From assembly GCA_029747585.1 (NCBI GenBank), contig JAPEVF010000033.1, positions 105,833 to 169,832 of the forward strand: DNA of 64,000 bases. The letters run 5' to 3'. This stretch comes from Pleurotus djamor (lineage: Eukaryota; Basidiomycota; Agaricomycetes; Agaricales; Pleurotaceae). Each line of letters opens with the position of its first letter. The first letter of the stretch is position 1. The notes beneath the pieces were generated by a model. It worked only from the letters and a program-made list of their open reading frames with translations, was not told where the DNA came from and ran no database searches. A program made the position numbers and the translations under genes. Positions 46,926 to 60,527 of this stretch are shown one piece after another.

Positions 46926-49700
46926 ATGCCGCAGCAAATGCCTCAGCCAATGCCCCAGCCAGCCCAGAAACAGAGAAAGCGCCCTCCTGCTGCACTGCGC
47001 ATCGACACTCCCGCCCACAACCCTCAAATAGCCCACGTAGTCCAGGACTCCATCACCTCCGCCTCTGCCACAGACTCTGCCGCTTCAGATTATTTTTCTT
47101 CGCCTTTCAATAACATGCCCCGCTCTTCAAGGAACAAGCTCTCCCTCACACTCTCATCTGCTCGGTCCTCTACCCATTCCCTGACCCTCGTAGACCGGGC
47201 AGATGAGCCACCTCAAACGGCAGATCCAACAAACAGGCCAAATCGACCCAGGCGGCCTTCTGTCATCTCCCTGCCTCCCCCTTCAAATCCAACCTCTCTT
47301 CTCCAGCGGAGAGAGGAAGAAGAGGGTGATGGGGAGCCCTCCTACTCAGATGGTCCTATCCAGATCATCCCCAACGTATGGCTAGGCTCCGAAGAGAACG
47401 CTCGCGATTGGAAAACCCTCCATACACTGGGAATCAAGTGTATTCTCAATGTTGCAAAGGAGGTTTCGTCTCCATTCGACTCGGTCGCCTCCATCGTCCC
47501 CCGCCCTCTCAGACCCGTCGCTTCAACCCCAAATCTCAATAACAGCAAGGACGAGTCCAAAGGGACCTACTATCCCCCACATGTGCCCAGTGGCAGACCT
47601 GGCATGCATTACCTCAAAATGCAATGGTCGCATGGGCAACAGAATCTCGTCGACGAAGGCTTCCCAGATGCAATGTCCTTCTGTGACGCCGCTCAAGACC
47701 GTGGTGAAGGCGTTCTCATACAGTGCGTCGCTTGCCTTTGCATCACAGGCTGTCACAACAGCCTGCTATTCAAATCGCTAACAGTCTTCTACAGCTGTCA
47801 ATGTGGTGTTTCCCGCTCTGCCACCATGGTCATTGCCTTAGTCATGCGGGCGGCTGCCGAAAATTCCCCTCATGTTCCCCCGGAGATATGGGAACTCAAA
47901 GGTATGCAAGGTGCCTACTCGTATGTCAAGGAGAAGAGTAAATGGGTTAGCCCAAATATGTCGTAAGTGCTGATCTGTTGGCTAGTCGATTCCTATCAGA
48001 GCTGCGGTTCGCTCGCAACGGACCCGGCTCCTCCTTCCCGTCTCCAATACAACCGGTCACCAGAAGCTGATGATGCCTTTTCTAGACTGATCTATCAACT
48101 CATCGAGTACGAACGCAAATTGAAGGGCGATTCGTCCCCTGCGTCCTCGGAGCGCTCGTCTGCTATTGCCGAAGAGGAGGAGGAATGGGGTCGCCGTCGT
48201 AGACTGCTGGACGAGTCGGAAGGCGAAGATGATGCACAGGCTGAAGCTGAGAGGGAAAGCAATGCCGTCTTGGCGGAAGCTCAGGCGTTGGATAAGGCCA
48301 TGGAAGCCCGAATCGTCGCGAAGAGAGCCTCGGCATCCTCATTGACTTCTAATTCCTCTGGTCTAGGTAACGGAGTAGGCATGGGCCCTGCCTGGCGCAA
48401 CCGCTATTCTGCTCGCAAACGCACCGGTTCTGTCGCGTCCAGTTGTCATAGTATGATCAGCGAAGATCTGGTTGAAGAAGATGAAGAACAGGCACTCCTC
48501 GGTGTTGGCGGTGGATTTGATGATGACAGACCTCGGTTATCTTTTGCATCATCGACAAACTCGTCTGCAACTTCTTCAGTTGATCCCGAGTCCGCTACCA
48601 ACTCGCCTGAGGACGGTGATGGCACTTACCCCAATGTTTCCAGCCCCAGTGATGACATCTTCACTCCCGCCACCGCTCGCCCTCTGCCTTCCATCTCTGC
48701 GTTCCCCCTCCCTCCGCCATCGGCCCCTGCTTGGAAAACTTCCTTCAGCGCTCAACGCATTTCTGTGCCACATACCGCTTCCCGAGCCACCTTTGACTTG
48801 TCAGTTGGCCCCCTCGATAGGTCAAGTGTTCCCCGTTCTGCTTTTGAGGATGTGTCGACCACTCCCAAGCCTGTGACCAAGCCCATCAAATCGAGGAAGC
48901 GGCCTCCCCTTGGTAGCCTCGTTTTGCCGCCTGTCCCCTCATCGCCCATCACAATCATTGCAGATGAACCTGAGTCGCCCGTTGCTTCCCAGAGTCAAAC
49001 TGGTCAAACTGATGTTGTGTCTGACTCAAGTTCTACGAGTGATATCGTCTCGCAGCGACCCATTCCACCTCCCCGCGCATCCGTTCCTCTTCGCATTCGC
49101 ACGGAATCTCGGAAACCAGTTCCCCCGCCACTACATCTGCGCAACTCTACACCCCCCAAGGCTATCTACTCAGCCTCTTCCTCTTTGGAATCTCAGCATT
49201 CTAATCACGCTCGATCGAATTCCCTATCTTCCTCATCATCGTCCGTCTCCAATTCACAGTCCATTTCGGTCGCATCGTCCCGTCATTCCTCCTCTTCATC
49301 ATTATCTATCCAACTTCCCACACGTCCATCATTACAATCTCGCAAAACGTCGCAACCGGTACCATCTCAAGCACCCATGCGGCCGTCTTTACCTCGGTCC
49401 CAATCGACTTTGAACACGCCTTCACAAACGTTGTTTGTGTTCCCTCCTTCACCAACGTTGAACACTCGCACTCCGTCGACTATGACGCTTACGATGTCTC
49501 ATTCCGTTCCTTCTATGGACCATCGATCGACTTCAATGAGAAGTGGGCCTGTACCATTCCCGAGTCTGTCGACACCGCGGGTTGAGACGTTCAAAGGCAA
49601 ACACGGTCGTACGAGGAGTTTCATCGGCCTCGGCGCACCGTCAACACCAACGACGGCCTGCTCGCGAGTCGATGCAAAAGGCTGGGTTGGCGTTGAGTAA
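46926..49700 (+). CDS. dual-specificity protein phosphatase with long disordered tail
   Basis: Cysteine phosphatase of the MAP-kinase-phosphatase type (compare Msg5/Cpp1). ATG 46926 opens with a Gln/Pro tract (MPQQMPQPMPQPAQ). The DSP domain begins IQIIPNVWLGSEENARDW, with LHTLGIKCILNVAKEV and MHYLKMQWSHGQQNLVDEGF. An intron (about 47722-47795) splits the active site just before the cysteine; joined it reads HCQCGVSRSATMVIAL, the CX5R loop. After KSKWVSPNM a 123-nt intron leads to LIYQLIEYERKLKG, the end of the domain. About 500 Ser/Pro-rich residues follow, with SP/TP sites and basic patches, to the stop at 49700. The tail probably docks or is phosphorylated by its kinases (inference). Confidence 0.88.
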
Positions 49701-50491
49701 AGGCGGTCTGGTTCATTCGCTTGAATGAACCAAGAAGCACATCGCTTGGAGTCTTGACGAATTGAGATCGGACGACGGATGCTTTATGCACCCACACACG
49801 CTATACCGACCTTCATATTCCTTTATGCGAATACGCCCTTCGACGACTGAACGTCTTGACGCTATGCTCTTTTTGCATTTCCTCTATGCTGAACAAAAGT
49901 TCTGCCCTACGCTTCCAGACACATTACACCACACACCACACCACCCCCATGGTTTCCCGCCCTTGATCACTTCTTTTGAATCAAGAGGTCCGAACTTTAC
50001 TTAAATAACCTTTATCACTGTAAATATTTATCTTTTTATGGGTCTCCTCCATATCCCTTGTGTTTCACTATCTACCCCCCACTTCGTCTACCGGACTTCG
50101 TATTCAGTCACGCTACCATTTGTTATTTTATCTTTTCTTCTCTCGCTTCTCTCAATTTCTCAGCCTTTCAGCTTCTTTCTCTTTTCTCTCTGTGGGTTGA
50201 TCTGGTATCAAAGTAGCATCCCTCTCTGTACATCTACACCGTTTCCCTGGTTGGTTTCACTCATATTAGGTACTCCTTCCATTTTCTGTAGGCATTTCTC
50301 AGCATTTTGGCATTTGGCATTTTTTCCATTTTGCATACTTTGTGCGTCTTTACACGAACGCTCCCATGTTGTAGCGAATTGCAATTTTATCAAAACTTTA
50401 CCAACAATGGCCGTTGCTCGAGTGTTCCGCAAAATTGCAATCGTAGTGTTTCATCATGAGGGGCAGTGAAGGGTAGAAATGGGATTTTAGT
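49701..50491. other. intergenic region, pyrimidine-rich
   Basis: 3' flanks of the phosphatase and TVP23. A strong T/C bias runs from 50090 to 50350. No gene seen. Confidence 0.5.
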
Positions 50492-51819
50492 TCAACCAAA
50501 CATTTTACCTACGCCCTTCGATATCGCTGAGCTGACAAGTTGACCACCTATGCCACCTAGTGCCCAACCACCTGCCACACCAGTCGCCCATCTTTGTTTC
50601 GCATCACGGTCGCTAAATTGACGAGGGTCACAATGTCAGTATACGTTCCATGCACCCCAGGTTTACGTCTGTGTACTCACGCGTATGTGAAACCGATAGC
50701 GTTTGTGAAGTTGAACACCAAAGCGAGTACAACGATGGGGATATATCTGGATCCGAGCAAGGTTAGTGGTTGAATGAATCAATACGGGGTGAGATGAGAG
50801 ATCATGAGAAGCCAAACCAAGCTACTCACGAGAAATTGAGCTTCACAATGGAGACTATTAGTAGGGTAACCCATAAGAGGGGAAATGCGTAGACGGCAGC
50901 CTGAGTATGTATGTAATGGTTAGAACGAATGCAGTGAGGAGAGGGATGTGACTTGCCCAGAACATCCTGGAAGGTGGGGTTGAATCGTCAATACGAGTAT
51001 TCGATAGGAAAGTCGCGTAGGTCGCCTACTTGGAATCAATGGGGTTTGCCGGACGCGAGGGCTGGTAGAAAGCAAGTTAGCTAGCTAGCACAGATAGATA
51101 GATAGTAATGAAACTTACATCACGGCTCTCAAACACCCAGTAGCTTTCACCATCCTCGTCAACCTGTAGCAAATACACGTAAGCCATGGCATGGCATAGC
51201 TGAATGATGAATGACCAACTTGATTCCAGAAACGCAAGCCTACAAGTGTTCGTCCGGAAACATTCTAGGTGAAATTGGTCAAAGACACGAGACCAAGGGG
51301 CGTATAAGCTTACCCTACAGTTCCAGAAGTCCATTGCAAGGAGCACGACTACCACGACTGTCTATTTGATAGTCAGTTTAACCCATCTCGGCAGAGATGA
51401 AGGAAGACACTCAACTGATAGTACGTAGTTGTCTGTGACCCAGCCACACATGATGTACACCACGATGGCTGTTATTCGGAAGATGAACAGGAAGAAAAGA
51501 GCTAATGGATGTGCCGACTGCAGGGAGAATGTCATGAGCTGCGGTCATACGTGTGCGATACGACTAACTCATACTTGTCGGAATATGCCCGCAATTCCTG
51601 CCATAGCAAACCAAGTAAATATGCACGCCGATCCCGAGGGTCTGCTAAGCGCAACGCACCTGACTCGGCATCGCTGTGCGTCGTGGCCATTTGAGACGCG
51701 TGATTGGTGGGAGTGAGGACCACGGGTGTCCTGGCATTTTGAGCTTGTGGGGAGGCGATATTGCCTTGGACCTTTGGATTGTCGTCGACGTCCGGTTCTA
51801 TTGTGTCGTAGGTGGACAT
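50492..51819 (-). CDS. TVP23: Golgi membrane protein TVP23
   Basis: Small multipass protein of late-Golgi (Tlg2) vesicles, family TVP23/FAM18. ATG 51819 gives [20 protein letters not shown]; an intron after AESG leads to IAGIFRQ and another to [14 protein letters not shown]. Then [48 protein letters not shown] and [16 protein letters not shown], the most conserved block. [38 protein letters not shown] and [19 protein letters not shown] complete it, stop TGA at 50492-50494. Seven or more tiny exons. Four membrane helices are predicted. Its start codon is only 30 bp from that of the divergent neighbour. Confidence 0.93.
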
Positions 51820-51849
51820 CGTGGTCGGTGGTGAAGTTGTTGAAGAGAA
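51820..51849. promoter_or_regulatory. 30-bp gap between divergent start codons
   Basis: TVP23 (minus) and the multipass protein (plus) start 30 bp apart, so each promoter or 5' leader must overlap the other gene unless one start lies further inside. Confidence 0.55.
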
Positions 51850-53583
51850 ATGACTGACGGATTGGGACCCGGAGGCTCAGCTGGCGCAGATCAACAAGGC
51901 CAAACAGCCCACGCATGTCTGCTCGCCGTGATGAACGGTGATCGAGCGACAGAAGTAACGGCGCTTCTGACGCGTGCACGCTCGCCCGACGTCGACTATG
52001 TTCCCTCCATCTCCCCGACGCTCGCTCACGTCGCCTCGCTCGACGTCCAGCACATCACACAGGACGACTTATGCCCTCACGACCTAGCAGACGCTCCCCC
52101 GGAAGTCAGGCTCGCCTACACCCTCATTGTCCTCCTCCAGCTTCGCGAGCACAGAATACACAAGCGGCCACGCACGGACAATCTCTGGAGACTGTGGAAG
52201 GAGCTTGACGAGAACGAGACCGACGTCGACCTCCTGGACACGCACATTGCCAACGCATGGACCCATTTCCTCAACGAGTACCACAATGCAGTAGAAATAG
52301 AGGATGCGTTGTGGATTGGCTTTCCCGAAGACCAGTCTCTCAANTGCGCGCAGTCTCAGAGGTGCGGCTACTACCACCGTTCTCGCTGTCAGTATACTCA
52401 CCGGCGTAAACCACAGTCATTGACTTTCTCCACCTCAACGACGCCCCGAAATTCCTGGTCACCCACCGCCTGGTGCAGCTCAGCTTGAGCAGGAAATGGA
52501 CACACGGAGCGTTCCCCGAGGACTCGTTCGCGAGCATCTCCCCGCGAATCCTCGTCGACCGCTTTGATGACCTTGGCACGCCTCGGTAAAACTTAAATTT
52601 TGCATTGCCACCTCAATCATACACGCTAAAACGATCATCTCTCCCTTAGAATCTATCATCTCCTCGAATGTGCATCTCAAACAATCTATCTGTACCTTCT
52701 CGCCTGGTACCTGCTCTACCCACCAATCGTCGCTGCCGTCGGCGAATCCAAAACCGCAATCGACCATGGCGTTCGCGAAGTCTTTATCATCCTACTCTCA
52801 CTCTCTCTTTCCCTTCGGACGTGGTCGTCTCTGTCCATTGCCCCCTTCATCGTATTCTTCGCGTTCATCTTCTCCCTTCCGAGCATCCCCATCCCCGGTT
52901 CGGGTGGATTTGCCTTTCTTACCCTCGCATTCGCCTTGCACATCTACCAACTTCATCTACCCGTCCCTTCGAGCCCGCTCTTTTTCCTTTCACCCAGCTC
53001 AGCTCTCCCCCTCGCCTCGTTATTCAGTTATGCCACAACAAGAGTCTTATGGCCAGCCTTTCGATTCTTCCTTCCCTCCTTCATTCTCATGTTTTTCTTA
53101 CTTTCGTATTCTCTCGTGGACACTTTCTCCCTTCCAAACGTGGCATCCTTCGTTCCAACCTTTTCAAACTTTCCACATCAATCTATTATCCCTCCTCCCG
53201 TAGAAACGCGAGGAGCCTTTTTATTGATGCTACTCATGAGTCTTGTCTTATATCTCTCTTCACTCGCCTTATTGACGGCTACCCTCCCTAAAATTTGCAC
53301 CTCCCACACTCTCGAGAGTTGGGACCGCTTTTCGAAACCTGTTGGCCTAGATGCGCGCCGTGCGTTCATCTACGCAATGATTTATTACAGTACTCCTTAC
53401 ACATACCCACCCCCACTCAACCTTCTTCCTTTGGTTTTCGTTCGCCTGCCTTCGATTCTCGCTCCAGTTTGTCGATTCGACCATAGTTACCTACAAAACT
53501 GGGACCGGATTCTATGGAGGGTGACTGTTGGGCCCCTTGTCGTTGTCTTATCACTTGTATTCTGGACATTATCTCATACGTAG
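51850..53583 (+). CDS. large multipass membrane protein, function unknown
   Basis: N-terminal soluble part from ATG 51850 (QTAHACLLAVMNGDRATEVT, then LLTRARSPDVDYVPSISPTL) and RTDNLWRLWKELDENETDVD. Spliced exons give LAVIIDFLHLNDAPKFLVTH, FASISPRILVDRFDDLGTPR and IYHLLECASQTIYLYLLAWY. About eight hydrophobic segments follow, including REVFIILLSLSLSLRTWSSL, FIVFFAFIFSLPSIPIPGS, SFILMFFLLSYSLVDTF and GAFLLMLLMSLVLYLSSLAL. The C-terminus is WRVTVGPLVVVLSLVFWTLS. The single N at 52344 appears to be one base too many: without it the frame runs on as SLNARSLRGAATTTVL. I do not recognise the family. Confidence 0.75.
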
Positions 53584-53770
53584 TTGATGACACTGTACAT
53601 TCACTCAACGGATACATGTGCTACTTGTTTAGCTCCTCTCACAAAAAAAAACTTATCACAACGCTAATTCCAGAAACGAGACCCAAAGGGTCAATGATGT
53701 ATATCAATAGGTAAGAGTACAATGAATGCGACGAAACGACGATGATACAGCAAAACGACTACGACCAACA

Positions 53771-56624
<2,854 letters not shown>

Positions 56625-56717
56625 GGCAGAGAGCGCAATAGCCACGTGACCTTGAGGTGTTGGACAAATTTCGAGATGCGCATTGCGAATTCCACTGCTC
56701 ACTTCCCCACAACAAAA
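56625..56717. promoter_or_regulatory. shared promoter of the WDR5-like gene and eIF3k
   Basis: 93 bp between divergent starts; it must serve both directions or overlap coding sequence. Confidence 0.45.
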
Positions 56718-57662
56718 ATGGCTGCTGCTTGGGTTTCTCCGCCAGAACGGCCAGAACTCATCGAGGCCCTCGTATCGGGCGTAGGTCGGTTGCTACATCG
56801 AAATTCTTGCCAAATCATCCAACTCACTTCCTACGCGCGTTGGCAGACAGATACAACCCATCCAACGTTGGTATCCTAGAGGATTATCTCTATCACCAAA
56901 TACGCAGTCAGGAATACGACTGTCTCGCCAATCTCGCCATATTGAAATTGTACGTTGCATAAACGAACTATCAAACATCATTCTTACAACCCGACTACAG
57001 GTATCAATTCAACCCAGACCTCTACAATCCTGATGTCGTCGTCAACATCCTCATAAAAGCCATCTCAGCTTCACCACTTCCAGATTTCAACTTATGCATC
57101 TCACTCCTCGAAGAGCGTCCAGTCAACGCGACTCTCGACGAGCCCGATCCTTTGCCATCACTCCTCCCTCTCCTACGACACCTCCACAACCTACTCTTCC
57201 GTTGCCGATTCCCAGCTTTCTGGGCTGCGTACAAATCCGAGCAGCTCAGCTCGCTGCGTGAAAATTACACCGTGGAGTGCGCTGGATTTGAAGACTCAAT
57301 AAGAGAAGTTGCTATCAGAGCGATCAAAGCAACGTTCACTCAAATCGGCACAGAGAGGCTGGGTTCTTACCTGGATCTACAAGGTGAGCCAATTGATAGC
57401 TCGTTTGAATTGAACTCATGTTTGATGACCCCGGGTAGGTGCCGAACTTGAGGAGTATGTTCGTCGATTGGGTTGGTCATTAGACCAGTCTTCATCGCTG
57501 GTGACCATCCCACCCAACCCCGACAACCAGATTGAGGCCACCGTTGTTCAAGAAAGCATTAAACTTCCCCGTAAGTTCCACACACCTCGTTGTTTGAACG
57601 CTGATCTAACGTCATCCGCAGAACTCACCAAAATCATCTCGTTCGCGGATACAAAAGCGTAG
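56718..57662 (+). CDS. translation initiation factor eIF3 subunit K
   Basis: PCI/winged-helix subunit of eIF3. ATG 56718 ([20 protein letters not shown]), intron, then [20 protein letters not shown] and [14 protein letters not shown] spliced to [20 protein letters not shown], the eIF3k hallmark. Then [35 protein letters not shown] and [20 protein letters not shown], and the winged helix [20 protein letters not shown]. The end is [16 protein letters not shown] at 57662. Length (about 235 aa) fits. eIF3k is absent from S. cerevisiae, in line with a filamentous basidiomycete. Confidence 0.92.
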
Positions 57663-57750
57663 ATATATAAACGTCAACGCCTCCTGTATGTCTATGTGCA
57701 TGGTACTGAGTGCTGATCTACATAAAAACATAATCTATAAAGTATCGGGT

Positions 57751-60076
57751 CTAAGTGGACATCACTGAAGCGTATGTACCCCAAATTGCCATCGCAGTTG
57801 CGATAGCCAAGGTAATTCCATCGAACCATCCACATTCTCGCGTTATCGCAACCTTGGCTCCGATAGGGCCTATCACGCATAACACAAATGCTGAGAAAGC
57901 TCCCAAGAAGGCCATGACAGAACTGAATTCGGGAATGAAGATGGAGGCTGCCACAGAAGCAACCGTCAGGCCTGCTCTTTGCAAGATATGCAAGATCCGT
58001 TTCAGTGGGATACACGCCCCCTGGGGTGAGGCTTTGCCTGAGAATTCCTCGGGGCTGGCGACCTGAGAATCGAGTCCAAGGAGGATCTCGATAGTCGTGT
58101 TGAGCTAACGCGAGGTAAGTTGTATTGAACACGATGCAGTACAACCCAAAAACTTACCGGTTGCGTCGCTAATGCGAACTTCGACCTTGAAATAATCGTT
58201 GAGTGAATGAAACAGGTACTCTGGGGATGTACACTTACAAAGGACTGATCACAAGCATCCACAATACGGCTTGGTTCAGAGCTGCACTATATCCTGGCGT
58301 GTTAAGGAGATCTATACTAATCTAGGACCAAGCGTCAGCGATGTGTATCAAGGGAACAATGTGAGCACTTACTTCTTCACTAACATCGTTTCCAAACATA
58401 AGGTATCCCGCACTGCCAATTATAGCGTAGATAGACGTAGCGATTAACTTGACAACGATGCACGCAAGTCAGCTCCGTGAAAACACACAGAAAAAATTAG
58501 ATAGACTCACAAAGGCCCAGTTGATCATGGAATCGAACTGAGAGGGATCAGCCATATCCCGGGCCAGAGAAGGGATCACTGCATGGCCAGAAAACTAGCA
58601 AATCTCAGTTGAAGAATGTTCCCGAATATTTGTTTACTTACCCCTGCCATGAACAACCCAAAGGCTAATCCCAGCTTCTCGGGGCTCTGAATGTCGAGAG
58701 ATGTTTCCGCTGGGCTCCATAAAGAGCCAGGTGCTACAGACTTGGAGAACCCGTCGATAAAGATAACGACAATCAAGAAAATAATGCTGAGGATGCCCAT
58801 GATGGAAGCGTAAGAGAGTAAAGAAAGAGGCATAAATACAGTTGGAAGGAGGCTGAAATCCGTTGATCTTGAGCGAGAATACTTAACGTGAAGAGTAATT
58901 CGAGGACTTACAGTGCTAAACCCCAGATCTTATAGGTATCCGAAGAGTATTGAGGCATAATGGTGTTCAAAGAGTCCGCATACAGCGTGACCAAAACAAC
59001 GCTAAGGGTAAAATTTAGTTCGATAGGCCAACAAAGTGTTCACGAAGGCTACATACCTAACGGTGAATAACTCAAGGCAGAATAACAAACTGATGGGTAT
59101 CGTGGCATGATGGCCGAATGCCTTGCGTCCAATGTCGGAATATGAACGTAGTCGGCCGTCGGACATGATGATAGAAGCTAAAATCTTTGCCCTGTTGCAT
59201 TCAATGAACACTCCACAGATCCAGATTGGTAAGGAAAGATAGTACGCACGTGTAACACGAGATATAACCGTAGGAGATGACGATCACAGTCCCCCAGATC
59301 CATCCTGAGTAGGCGTACGCAAGGGGTTCGGATAACATGCCTATTCCAAGTAAAATGGCGATAGAGTTGAACAACTGTAGAGAGGAAGTGAGTTACATAA
59401 CGAATGGAGTGAGACAAAACATACAGTCTGTCCATATGTACTCTTTCCTGCCTTCAAGAGAGGCTGCGAGGACTGGCTATGCAATGGCGGAGTGTGTTCA
59501 GAAGTGCCGTAGGAGGGCTGAGTATGAGTAGGAAGAATGGGCGCGTCTTCGCGAGCTACCGGACGCTGACCAAACACGGGCTTCTTGAGAAGGGGACTAC
59601 GCTCGTCGCGCCTAGCATTCTGCATCGCGGTCCGCCTGACACCATGTCGAGGCGATGCTCTGTTAAAAGTAGCTTCCACAGGTGATCCTGCAGAAAATGG
59701 CGGCGCGAACGAAACCGCCGTAGGCGTACTTGGCTGCTCTTCCTCGACGTCATCCCACTCAAATTGGTTCGTGACATGAGCATATTCTTCGTCTGTGTAA
59801 GTGTCGGCTCGCACTAGTTCATCGGGAGATAACTCGTTTCGAGGTCGGATTTGGGTATCTTCGTCTTCCTCATCGAATGTATCGCTAGCGTCCGAGGCAG
59901 AGCACACGGCAGAACCAACAACGAGATACTGCGCCCTTCGATCTAAGTTCGACCCTGTTAGCCACGATGGATAAAAGAAACGTCGATTCAAGCNACATAC
60001 ACGAAGCGATAGCGTCCCGTACGCTATGTGCGCTCGATGCCGAACCAAAGGCAAACCCGGTGGGGAGAGAGGTCAT
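57751..60076 (-). CDS. vacuolar amino-acid transporter (AVT, SLC32/AAAP family)
   Basis: Multipass carrier moving neutral amino acids across the vacuole membrane; closest in layout to Avt1. ATG 60076 gives MTSLPTGFAFGSASSAHSVR. A long acidic cytosolic N-tail (SDTFDEEDEDTQIRPRNELS; EEYAHVTNQFEWDDVEEEQP) precedes SPLLKKPVFGQRP and KAGKSTYGQTLFNSIAILLG, IGMLSEPLAYAYSGW (TM1, AAAP signature). Then SYGYISCYTAKILASIIMSD, GLFMAGFSGHAVIPSLARDM, FGNDVSEEISIDLLNTPGY and LSKFALATQPLNTTIEILLG. The last helices end GTYASVMST, TAG at 57751. Nine or more introns. Confidence 0.88.
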
Positions 60077-60527
60077 CGCGGTCGTAAGTAGATAGTCGTG
60101 AATGGGTCCAGGGATCGGAAGCAGGGAAATTTGTCATGATAAGGAGCCTCCACAATATGCTCAAACTTGAGCCATCGCACATCGGCAGGAAAAAAAGCAA
60201 GCAAGATCCGGAAAACACAGGAACGAAGCGAAAATTCTCGAAGGAGGAGAAGCAATGCAGATTCACAACTTGGAGATAGACGAACAAACGCCGAAGTTAT
60301 ATCTCAGATGTCGAACATGTCGGCGAGCCATGGGAATTATGAATTATCTAACTTTACAACATTATATACGCTGGTCGTCTATGAAATTGGTGGACGGTTG
60401 AAAGCGTCGGAAGAGGGTACCATGGTCTACAGTACTGGCATGGGTGATGTGTGGATGGATGTGAATGAACCAATTGGTAGGAGATAGCAAGGACAGAGAA
60501 TGCGAGAGAGGTTGGATCGAGCCATTC
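60077..60527. other. intergenic region
   Basis: Promoter of the transporter and 3' flank of the remodeler gene. No gene seen. Confidence 0.45.
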
